Below, one piece after another: positions 45,462-53,284 of a stretch of DNA of 64,000 nucleotides. Below the pieces are notes generated by a model that saw only the letters and a list, made by a program, of their open reading frames with translations, had not been told where the DNA came from and searched no databases. The stretch is from CAWCDJ01 sp963794265 (GTDB taxonomy: Bacteria; Acidobacteriota; Terriglobia; Bryobacterales; Bryobacteraceae), in contig CAWCDJ010000001.1 of NCBI GenBank assembly GCA_963794265.1, positions 1,364,001 through 1,428,000 of the forward strand. The letters run 5' to 3'. Each line of letters opens with the position of its first letter. The stretch's first letter is position 1. The position numbers and the translations under genes are program-made.

Positions 45462-46391
45462 ATGGAGATTTCCCGTAGGACCCTCCTTGCCGGCGGCGCT
45501 GCGCTGTTCGCGCGGCGGCCGGCCGAATCCAAAGAGAAGCTGAAGGTCGCGATCTTTTCCAAGCACCTGCAGTTTCTCCAGGGCGACGAATTGGCCGCCG
45601 CGGCCGCGAATCTCGGCTTCGACGGACTGGACCTCACCGTCCGCAAAGGCGGCCACGTCGAGCCGGAACGAGTTCGCCAGGAACTCCCGGGCCTGGTCGC
45701 CACCATCCGGCGGCATGGCCTCGAAGTCCCCATGATCTCGACCGAGATCGCCGACGCCGATTCGCCGTTCGCCGAAGACGTCGTCCGGGCCGCCGCGGAA
45801 CTGGGCATTCGCCACTATCGCTTCGGCGCGTTCAAGTACGCGAACGATCAGCCCTACCCGAAGCAATTGGACGCCTTCAAACCGCGTCTCACCCGGCTGG
45901 CCGCCCTCAACCAGCGCTACCAGGCCTGCGCCATGTATCACACCCATTCGGGTGTCGGATTGGTGGGCGCCTCCATCTGGGATCTGCACGAGATCATGAG
46001 CGGCATCGACCCCGCGCGCGTAGGGATCAACTACGACGTCTCTCACGCCACCATCGAAGGCGGCCTGGGCGGCTGGATCAATAGCTTTCACATCAGCGGC
46101 GCGCATTTGCGGGGCATCGCGGTGAAAGATTTCATTTGGGAGAAGAACCGCCGCGGGCTCTGGGATCCGGCCTTCGTGCCGCTGGGCACGGGGATGGTGC
46201 ATTTTCCGCAGTTCTTCCAGATGGTGGCCGCGGCTGGTTTCTCCGGCCCGCTACAAGTTCATTTCGAATATCCGCTGGGTGGCGCCGAGAACGGCAAGCG
46301 CCAACTCACCATTCCGCAGGGCGAAGTTCTGGCCGCCATGAAGCGGGATCTGGCAGAATTGCGCAGATACCTGGCTCAGGCGTCGCTATGA
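45462..46391 (+). CDS. Tat-exported sugar phosphate isomerase/epimerase-like TIM barrel
   Basis: A 309-residue protein with a Tat-like signal (MEISRRTLLAGGAALFARRP). The AP-endonuclease-2-type TIM barrel has LGFDGLDLTVRKGGHVEP, MISTEIADADSP, YHTHSGVG (metal-binding histidine) and VGINYDVSHATIEGG. Members isomerise or epimerise keto-sugars and cyclitols. Its TGA overlaps the next gene's ATG (46388-46391), so the two are cotranslated. The substrate is unknown. Confidence 0.85.
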   Translation: MEISRRTLLAGGAALFARRPAESKEKLKVAIFSKHLQFLQGDELAAAAANLGFDGLDLTVRKGGHVEPERVRQELPGLVATIRRHGLEVPMISTEIADADSPFAEDVVRAAAELGIRHYRFGAFKYANDQPYPKQLDAFKPRLTRLAALNQRYQACAMYHTHSGVGLVGASIWDLHEIMSGIDPARVGINYDVSHATIEGGLGGWINSFHISGAHLRGIAVKDFIWEKNRRGLWDPAFVPLGTGMVHFPQFFQMVAAAGFSGPLQVHFEYPLGGAENGKRQLTIPQGEVLAAMKRDLAELRRYLAQASL

Positions 46392-47821
46392 GGCTTGGCC
46401 CCGTCCCGCTGCTTCCCCGCCGCCAATTCCTCGCCATGCCCGCATTTCTCTTCGTCCCGGCGGCCACCGACGCGCGCATCGAAGACCTGCGCATCGGCTT
46501 CGAGGATTTCCGCTACCGCGCACCTTACAAATTCGGCGGCAAGGAAGTCGACCGGGTCACCATGTTGAATGTCCGCTGCCGCCTGTCGCTCAAGAACGGC
46601 AGATCGGCCGAAGGCCTGGCCGCCATGCCGATGGGCAACGTGTGGTCGTTCCCCGCCCCCGGCATCCCCTACGACACCACGCTCGGCGCCATGAAGACGC
46701 TGGCCGAGAAGATCGCCGGGATCACCCGCGGCTTCACCGCGTACGCGCACCCGCTCGATGTGAACTTCGCGCTCGAACCCGAGTACCTCAAAGCCGCCGC
46801 CGAAACCTCGCGCGAACTGCGCCTTCCCCGCCCCATCCCCAAGCTCTGCACGCTGGTCACGGCGAGCCCGGTGGATGCAGCCATTCACGACGCTTTCGGC
46901 CGCCTGCACAACCGCAACGCCTTCACCGCCTGCGGCCGGGACTTCGTGCGCCACGACCTGGAACATTACCTGGGCCGCGCCGAGTTCCGCGGCGAATTCC
47001 TCGACCCGTACATCCTGCCGAAGTGTGTGCCGCGCGTCCACATGTACCACTCGGTGGGAGCGTCCGACCCGCTCACCGCCGCCCAAGTGACGAAGCCCAT
47101 CCACGACGGCCTGCCGGAGACGCTCGAAGACTGGATCCCTTACAGCGGCGTCACCGCCATCAAGATCAAGCTGAACGGCAACGACCTCGCCTGGGATGTG
47201 GACCGCGTAGCCGGCATTCACGCGGTCGCATCCGCCGCGCAGGCCAAACGCGGCGCGCACGAGTGGATCTACTCGCTCGACTTCAACGAGCGCTGCCCGA
47301 ACGTGCGGTACCTGCTCGACTTCGAGCACCGGCTGAAATCGAAATCGGCCACCGCGTTCGACCTGGTGCAATACATCGAGCAGCCCACCGCCCGCGACCT
47401 TGCGGCCGACCGCGCCAACACCATGTTCGAAGCCGCCAAACTGCGGCCCGTGGTGATCGACGAATCGCTCACCGGGCTCGACATGCTGCTGCTGGCGCGC
47501 GAAATGGGCTACACGGGCGTAGCGCTCAAGGCCTGCAAAGGGCAGTCGCAGACCCTGCTGCTGGGCGCCGCCGCGCAGAAGTACAAGATGTTCCGCTGCG
47601 TGCAGGATCTCACCTGCCCCGGCGCCGCGCTGGTTGAATCCGTCGGGATCGCCGCCCACATCCCCGGCGCGGGAACCGTGGAAGCCAACGCGCGCGAGTA
47701 CGTGCCCACCGCCAGCCGGGGCTGGGAAAAGCGCTTTCCCGGCATCTTCGACGTCCGAAACGGATATATGGACACCGCCGGCCTCGATGGCCCGGGCCTG
47801 TGCACAGGAGCACCCGCATGA
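46388..47821 (+). CDS. Enolase-superfamily enzyme (mandelate racemase-like), exported
   Basis: A 477-residue protein starting MRLGPVPLLPRRQFLAMPAF, a twin-arginine-like signal. The frame is open to 46136, but ATG 46388 is preceded by the coupled stop of the isomerase. Barrel residues include AIKIKLNGNDLAWDVDRV (the KxK-type lysine), IYSLDFNERCP (metal Asp), YIEQPT (metal Glu) and VVIDESLTGLDML (metal Asp/Glu). It is likely a sugar-acid dehydratase, epimerase or racemase. Together with the two neighbouring genes it suggests processing of a plant-derived sugar or cyclitol. Confidence 0.85.
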   Translation: MRLGPVPLLPRRQFLAMPAFLFVPAATDARIEDLRIGFEDFRYRAPYKFGGKEVDRVTMLNVRCRLSLKNGRSAEGLAAMPMGNVWSFPAPGIPYDTTLGAMKTLAEKIAGITRGFTAYAHPLDVNFALEPEYLKAAAETSRELRLPRPIPKLCTLVTASPVDAAIHDAFGRLHNRNAFTACGRDFVRHDLEHYLGRAEFRGEFLDPYILPKCVPRVHMYHSVGASDPLTAAQVTKPIHDGLPETLEDWIPYSGVTAIKIKLNGNDLAWDVDRVAGIHAVASAAQAKRGAHEWIYSLDFNERCPNVRYLLDFEHRLKSKSATAFDLVQYIEQPTARDLAADRANTMFEAAKLRPVVIDESLTGLDMLLLAREMGYTGVALKACKGQSQTLLLGAAAQKYKMFRCVQDLTCPGAALVESVGIAAHIPGAGTVEANAREYVPTASRGWEKRFPGIFDVRNGYMDTAGLDGPGLCTGAPA

Positions 47822-47890
47822 GCCGGCGAACCTTTGCGATCGCCGCCGCATGCTGGCCCGTCGGTTACCGGATTGCGCGCACTTCTGAAT
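47818..47890 (+). pseudogene. Truncated start of a Tat-signal gene
   Basis: ATG 47818 overlaps the end of the enolase-superfamily gene (ATGA) and encodes MSRRTFAIAAACWPVGYRIA, a plausible exported-protein start like the two genes upstream. After about 22 codons the sequence runs antiparallel into the 3' end of the DUF308-like gene on the other strand (stop at 47865-47867) and loses any family resemblance. It appears to be the first piece of a third operon gene cut by a rearrangement. Confidence 0.6.
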
Positions 47891-48554
47891 CATCCCGGCT
47901 GCCGAGGCACAGGGCCAGCCACAACATGCAGATCGCACTGAAACCGAAGAATGAGCCAAGCCCGATAAAGTCCAGGTGCGATCCTCGTTCCAGCCTGATC
48001 CAGTGAAATCCCAAAGCGGAAAACGCTAGAGCAAAACCAAGCGAAACCGCGCCGGCCACGCCAAAAAACCACTCGTCCGCTATACGGCGCTGGCGCCCCA
48101 GGGTTCGTGCCGTTACCAATTCGAGAATGCCTGTGCTCATAGCCGTCACGGCGATCAGGAGCGCGATGGTGCGAAGGCTGATCCGGAAACCGAACATGCC
48201 GTTCAAAATCAACCCGAGCACGCTCAGGGCGAGACCATTCAGCACGAGAAGCCAGCACCGGCCCCTTCGGGACCTCCAGATGCCGGCTGCGATTGTGCAA
48301 ACACCTGCCGCCAGGGTGAGCTTGCCGATCAATCCAACCGTGCCCTGCACGGCGTAAGTACGGAAGGTCAGCGTCCCGTCCGGACCCTGCATGACTAAGT
48401 ACAGGAACGAAAGTATCGCGTCGAAGGCGCCACATAGCGCCAGTAACCACCAGTTCTTGATCAGCGTCTGGATCAAGGTACGCCTCCGGATCCTGATGCA
48501 GCCTGCCCGCAAGCCTCGAGTGCCGGCATCCATCTTATCGCTGTGTCGAGCCAT
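47865..48554 (-). CDS. HdeD/DUF308-like integral membrane protein
   Basis: A 229-residue protein with six to seven hydrophobic segments, for instance NWWLLALCGAFDAILSFLYL, GLIGKLTLAAGVCTIAAGIW and ISLRTIALLIAVTAMSTGIL. The arrangement of short loops with RSRRGRCWLL resembles DUF308 (HdeD) proteins. Function not known. It lies divergently from the orphan permease gene 48640-51102 and may share its control region. Confidence 0.65.
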   Translation of the reverse strand: MARHSDKMDAGTRGLRAGCIRIRRRTLIQTLIKNWWLLALCGAFDAILSFLYLVMQGPDGTLTFRTYAVQGTVGLIGKLTLAAGVCTIAAGIWRSRRGRCWLLVLNGLALSVLGLILNGMFGFRISLRTIALLIAVTAMSTGILELVTARTLGRQRRIADEWFFGVAGAVSLGFALAFSALGFHWIRLERGSHLDFIGLGSFFGFSAICMLWLALCLGSRDDSEVRAIR

Positions 48555-48582
48555 AGTGCGAGGGAGCCGCCCAAAATTGCAC

Positions 48583-48612
48583 TTGACTAGTGTACTAATG
48601 CATTAATACAAT
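48583..48612 (+). promoter_or_regulatory. Promoter with overlapping 20-base palindromic operator
   Basis: TTGACT (48583-48588), an 18-base spacer and TACAAT (48607-48612) make a good sigma-70 promoter 28 bases before the TTG start. TGTACTAATGCATTAATACA (48591-48610) is a 20-base palindrome with one mismatched pair; it fills the spacer and overlaps the -10. Its TGTA...TACA ends resemble PadR-type operators. Binding there should block RNA polymerase, so the permease is probably repressed, perhaps by a PadR encoded elsewhere. Confidence 0.65.
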
Positions 48613-48639
48613 CAGGCAGGGCGGAAGGAGGTCGCGATT

Positions 48640-51102
48640 TTGCGGATCCGGACTTCACTGGACAGCCTCCGGATGGATGTCCGCTATGCGCTGCGCATGA
48701 TGCGGCGGACTCCGGGGTTTACCACGGTCGCGGTTCTGTCGCTGGCTCTCGGAATCGGCGCCAATACCGCGATCTTCAGTCTGATCGATCGCCTGATGCT
48801 CCGCACTCTTCCGGTGCGCGACCCGGGGCAATTGGTGGAGTTCCTGCAAAAGTATCCAGGCGAACCCCGCGGCAACGGCTACTTCACCTGGGCGAGCTTT
48901 GAACACTATCGCGACCACAACCATGTTTTCTCGGCGATCATTGCCGCTTCGGGACCGGCGCGCAGGTCTGTCCGCGGCGCCGGTCTCGACGAGACTGCCA
49001 ATGTCACCTATGTGATCGGAAACTTCTTCCCGGTACTCGGGTTGAAGCCCGCCATCGGCCGGCTCATCGGTCCGCGGGACGATGCCGGTTCGCAGGTGGC
49101 CGTAGTGAGCTGGGCCTGGTGGAAAAACAGGTTCAATCAGGATGCTTCGATTCTCGGCAGGCAGATCGTCGTCCAGGATACGCCGCTGACCATCGTCGGA
49201 GTCGCGCCGCGCGCCTTCCTCGGCTTACAAATGGGTGCCAGGACCGACGTGTGGGTGCCTCGTCCGCCGTCATCGCGCGCGGGGCTGACGCTGCTGGCGC
49301 GCTTGAAACCGGGCGTCTCCATCCAGCAGGCGCGCGCGGAGATGCCGGTGCTCTACCGGTACACCATCGCGGAAAGAGCCGGCCGGAGCAACGACCCGCT
49401 GGTACATCAGCTCAAAATCGAAGTAGAGCCGGCGGGCGCGGGTCTCTCGCGCCTTCGCGACCTCTTCGCAAAGCCGCTATTCATCCTGATGACGGTCGTC
49501 GCCCTGCTCCTGCTCATCGCATGTACCAACCTGGCCAGCCTCTTACTGGCCCGCGGCGCCGCGCGCCGGCGCGAGATGGCGGTGCGCGTCGCCCTGGGGG
49601 CCGGCCGCTTTCGACTGGTGCGCCAGGTACTGACCGAATCCCTGCTGCTCTCCTCGGCCGGCAGCCTCCCGGGCGTTTTCCTGGCGTACTTCGGCGCCGG
49701 CGCGCTGTTGCGCGTTCTCACCTCCGGACGCCCCATCATCGGCTTGCCGCAGCCTCTCGATATTCCCCTTTCGCCGGATCCACACGTGCTGCTCTTCACC
49801 GCCGGCATTGCGCTGGCTACCGGGCTGCTCTTCGGGCTGGCGCCCGCCTGGAACGCGTTCGCCCCGGTCGCGGCATCCGCGCTGCGGGAAACCGGACGTG
49901 CGGGAGAAACCAGGTTCCGGCGGTTCTTCGGAAAGAGCCTGATCGTGGCGCAGGTGGCCCTGTCGGTGGTGTTGTTGAGCGCCGCCGGCCTGTTCATCGG
50001 CCATCTTTCCGATCTCGAGCACGTCGACCTGGGCTTCCGCCGGGACCACGTTCTCCTGGTCTCTCTGAACCCGGCCAACAGCGGCTACGACGGCCGGCAA
50101 CTGGCTCTCGCCTACCAGGAACTGCTCGACCGCCTGCGGTCGATTCCGGGCGTCCGCTCCGCCACCATCGGCACGCCGACGCCGCTTTCGGGTGCGGGCG
50201 CCAGCGGGTTTGGCACTTTCGAAGGCTACCAGGAAAGACCCGAGGATCGCCGCTGGATCTCGATCAGCTACATTGCGCCGGGGTATTTCGAGACTCTGGG
50301 AACGCCCCTCCTGGCCGGGCGGGAATTCCGCTTCGAAGACGCGGCGCGAGCCAACGTGGCGGTCATCAGCCAGACCCTGGCCCGCTACTATTTCTCGGGT
50401 CGCGACCCCATCGGGCAGCACGTCACTCTCGACCATGTCACCGGCGCCCCGGAACCCAGAACTTATGAAATCGTTGGCGTGGCGGGAGACGCGAACTACT
50501 CCGAGATCCGCGAGGCCGTGCGGCGCGCCATTTACCTGCCGGCGTTCCACGATGGGCGGATCGGCGCAAACAATTTTCTGATTCGCACCCGCATCGACCC
50601 GGAAGCCGCGGCTTCCGATGTCCGCCGCGCGGTGCGCGAGTCGCTGAAAACGATTCCAGTGGCGCGCATGACCACGCTCTCCGCGCAAGTGGATGCCACC
50701 ATCGTCCCGGAGCGGCTCATCGCTACGCTCGCCGGAGTATTCGGCGCGCTCGGAGCCCTGCTCGCCGCCATTGGCCTCTACGGGCTGCTCGCCTACACCG
50801 TGGCCCGCCGGCGCAACGAAATCGGAATCCGCATGGCGCTCGGCGCGACCCAAACCTCGGTGACCCGGATGGTGCTGTTCGAGGCGCTGGCGCTGGTCTG
50901 CGCCGGGCTCGCGGCGGGCGCGCTCCTGGCGCTCTGGGGCCGGCGCTTCGCCGCCGGTTGGATCCGAGACCTTAAGCCGGATAGCGTCGCTCCCATCTTC
51001 TTCGGTGCAGCGGCGATGATCGTCGTCGCCTCACTCGCGGCGTACCTGCCCGCGCGTCGGGCGGCCGGCATCGATCCGATGGAAGCCTTACGCTACGAGT
51101 GA
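48640..51102 (+). CDS. Large orphan ABC permease (MacB/FtsX-like), TTG start
   Basis: An 820-residue membrane protein. The start is TTG 48640-48642, supported by AAGGAGGT at 48625-48632, seven bases ahead; the next ATG (48673) lacks such a site. Sequence: MRIRTSLDSLRMDVRYALRM, then TVAVLSLALGIGANTAIFSL, a MacB periplasmic core and two FtsX blocks with RRREMAVRVALGAGRFRLVRQ and RNEIGIRMALGATQTSVTRM. It lacks the ~75-residue cytoplasmic extension of the permease at 22433. No ATPase gene is adjacent. Its stop is four bases from the convergent peptidase gene. Confidence 0.9.
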   Translation: MRIRTSLDSLRMDVRYALRMMRRTPGFTTVAVLSLALGIGANTAIFSLIDRLMLRTLPVRDPGQLVEFLQKYPGEPRGNGYFTWASFEHYRDHNHVFSAIIAASGPARRSVRGAGLDETANVTYVIGNFFPVLGLKPAIGRLIGPRDDAGSQVAVVSWAWWKNRFNQDASILGRQIVVQDTPLTIVGVAPRAFLGLQMGARTDVWVPRPPSSRAGLTLLARLKPGVSIQQARAEMPVLYRYTIAERAGRSNDPLVHQLKIEVEPAGAGLSRLRDLFAKPLFILMTVVALLLLIACTNLASLLLARGAARRREMAVRVALGAGRFRLVRQVLTESLLLSSAGSLPGVFLAYFGAGALLRVLTSGRPIIGLPQPLDIPLSPDPHVLLFTAGIALATGLLFGLAPAWNAFAPVAASALRETGRAGETRFRRFFGKSLIVAQVALSVVLLSAAGLFIGHLSDLEHVDLGFRRDHVLLVSLNPANSGYDGRQLALAYQELLDRLRSIPGVRSATIGTPTPLSGAGASGFGTFEGYQERPEDRRWISISYIAPGYFETLGTPLLAGREFRFEDAARANVAVISQTLARYYFSGRDPIGQHVTLDHVTGAPEPRTYEIVGVAGDANYSEIREAVRRAIYLPAFHDGRIGANNFLIRTRIDPEAAASDVRRAVRESLKTIPVARMTTLSAQVDATIVPERLIATLAGVFGALGALLAAIGLYGLLAYTVARRRNEIGIRMALGATQTSVTRMVLFEALALVCAGLAAGALLALWGRRFAAGWIRDLKPDSVAPIFFGAAAMIVVASLAAYLPARRAAGIDPMEALRYE

Positions 51103-51106
51103 ACCG

Positions 51107-53260
51107 CTACTTCAGGTTGCGGTCGAAGAACTCCACCATCATCTCGTTCATCTGCCGCGCCGCCGGCCCGCTCACGCCATGCGTCTTCTGCGGGTACAGC
51201 ATGAACTCGAACTGCTTCCCCGCCAGTTGCAAGGCGTTGATCAGTTGCAGGGAGTTCTGGAAGAGCACGTTGTCGTCTTCGATGTTGTGCACCACCATCA
51301 ACTTGCCCTTCAGGTTCTTCGCCTTGGGAGGGAGCGCCGTGTCGCGGTAGCCTTCCGCGTTCTCGCTCGGCAGCCCCATGTAACGCTCCGTGTAGATGGT
51401 GTCGTAGTTGATCCAATTGGTCACCGGCGCGCCCGCGAAGCCCGCGCGGAACACGTCCGGCGCATTCAGCATGGCGTTGGTGGTCATGAAGCCGCCATAG
51501 CTCCAGCCGTGGATGCCGATGCGCGCCGGGTCCGCGAATCCGAGCGAGATCAGGTACCGCACACCGGCCACCTGGTCCGCCAGTTCGTCCACGCCGAGCT
51601 TGTGATAAATCGGGGTCTCGAAGGCGTGCCCGCGCCCCATGCCTCCGCGGTTTTCACACTGCCAGATCACGTAGCCCTGATGCGCCAGCACCTGGTCGAT
51701 ACTGATCCCCTGCCACGAATTGTGGATCGGCAAACCCACGCCCGGCCCGCCATATACGGTCACGATCACCGGGTACTTCCTGCCCTGCTCGAAACCCGCG
51801 GGCTTGATCAGCCGCCCGTAGAGTTTGGTCCCGTCCGCGCCCGGAAACTGCACGATTTCCGTCGGCAGGATATCGTACTGATCGGCCTGCCTGTGGTCGG
51901 CGGGCCGGTAAACACCGAGTTCCTTGCCGTCGCCCGAATGCAGTACGGTCTGCGGAGGCGAAGTCAGGCTCGACCAGGTATCCAGATAGTATGCCGCGGT
52001 CGGCCCCATCGAGATCGTGTGCGTCCCGGCTTCCGGGGTCAGCCTGCGCTTCTCCCCGCCATTCAGGTCGATGCTGAACAGGTGGCGCTCGAGCGACGAC
52101 CCTTCATCGGACGTGTACCACAGCCGGTTGCCCTCTACGCCATCGATCGCGGTCACCTCCCACGGTCCCCTGGTCAACTGCTTCACCTGCCGGCCGTCGT
52201 TCGAGTACAGGTAGATGTGGCGGAAACCGTCGCGCTCGCTGGTCCAGAGGAAGTGCTTGCCGTCTTTCAGAAACTGCACGTCGCCCGAAAGGTTGATCCA
52301 GTACGGGTCGGACTCTTTGAAGATGGTCGTGGCCGCGCCGGTTTCCACGTCGATCGAAAACAACTCGTCATGGTTCTGCACGCGGTTCGTGCGCAGCACG
52401 TACACGCTGCGCGAATCGGGCATCCAGCCGGCCCGCGCCGCCAGGTAGCTGTCGCGCGTATTGCCGATCTCGAGCCAGCGGGTCGCCCCGCCCGACGCCG
52501 AAACTACACCCAGGTGGATGGTCGCGTTGTTCTCGCCCGCCTGCGGATAACGCTCGGGCTCGTACAGTGCCCGCACGGGAAGCAGGTCGGCATGCGGGAA
52601 CAACGGCTCGCGGCTCATATCGAACTGCAGATATGCAACCGACTTCGAATCGGGCGACCACCAGAACGCCGTCCCCAGGTAGAGTTCTTCCGGATACACC
52701 CAATCGGTGCCGCCGTTGCGCAGCGTGGCGGCGCCGCCCCGGGTCAGCCGCGTCTCCTTCTTCGTTGCGACATCAACCGCATACAGGTCCCACCCGCGGC
52801 GGAACGCCACCATACGGCCATCCGGCGAAAGCTTGGCGTCGATCTCCGGTTCGGGGGTCTTGGTCACCTGGTCCCATTTGCCCGTATCGGTGTGGATCAC
52901 GAAGACGTCGCCGCCCGAGGTGTAGAGCAGCGCTTTCCCGTCGTCCGACCACTCCATGCCGCCCAGCCTCGACCGCCGGTTTTGCCAGTCCATCGGCTCC
53001 TCTTCGGCCGGAGCCTTCACCGCTGCCGCGTCGATCTCCGCGGTCGAAACCAGCTCCTTCGAGGTCCTGGTGGCGGGATCGTAGAGGGACAAACTGCCCT
53101 CGCGCCGGGTGACGAATGTCTTGCCGTCCGGCGCCCAGAGGACAGCGACGCCGCGCCCACCGCCGCCGCGCCCCGCCTGGTTCAGAGTCTCTAGGGTAAT
53201 CGGCTGCTTCTGCGCAAACAGCGCCGGAGCCGCCACTAAGAGGAGGAGAAACTTACGCAT
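51107..53260 (-). CDS. Secreted dipeptidyl-peptidase IV-like S9 peptidase
   Basis: A 717-residue protein with a signal peptide (MRKFLLLLVAAPALFAQ). An N-terminal beta-propeller (about 20-480) includes DWVYPEEL, equivalent to the glutamate motif that binds the substrate's N-terminus in DPP IV. The C-terminal alpha/beta-hydrolase has Ser587 in GWSYGG, Asp near 662 in HNIEDDNV and His694 in KTHGVSG. It should cleave X-Pro or X-Ala dipeptides from peptides in the periplasm. Length fits family S9B. Confidence 0.93.
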   Translation of the reverse strand: MRKFLLLLVAAPALFAQKQPITLETLNQAGRGGGGRGVAVLWAPDGKTFVTRREGSLSLYDPATRTSKELVSTAEIDAAAVKAPAEEEPMDWQNRRSRLGGMEWSDDGKALLYTSGGDVFVIHTDTGKWDQVTKTPEPEIDAKLSPDGRMVAFRRGWDLYAVDVATKKETRLTRGGAATLRNGGTDWVYPEELYLGTAFWWSPDSKSVAYLQFDMSREPLFPHADLLPVRALYEPERYPQAGENNATIHLGVVSASGGATRWLEIGNTRDSYLAARAGWMPDSRSVYVLRTNRVQNHDELFSIDVETGAATTIFKESDPYWINLSGDVQFLKDGKHFLWTSERDGFRHIYLYSNDGRQVKQLTRGPWEVTAIDGVEGNRLWYTSDEGSSLERHLFSIDLNGGEKRRLTPEAGTHTISMGPTAAYYLDTWSSLTSPPQTVLHSGDGKELGVYRPADHRQADQYDILPTEIVQFPGADGTKLYGRLIKPAGFEQGRKYPVIVTVYGGPGVGLPIHNSWQGISIDQVLAHQGYVIWQCENRGGMGRGHAFETPIYHKLGVDELADQVAGVRYLISLGFADPARIGIHGWSYGGFMTTNAMLNAPDVFRAGFAGAPVTNWINYDTIYTERYMGLPSENAEGYRDTALPPKAKNLKGKLMVVHNIEDDNVLFQNSLQLINALQLAGKQFEFMLYPQKTHGVSGPAARQMNEMMVEFFDRNLK

Positions 53261-53284
53261 TCAGTACTAATTGTATCGGCTTGG

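Noticed and set aside
51179..53194. A 671-codon plus-strand frame opposite the DPP IV-like gene
   Set aside because: Antisense to a gene with an intact catalytic triad and signal peptide.
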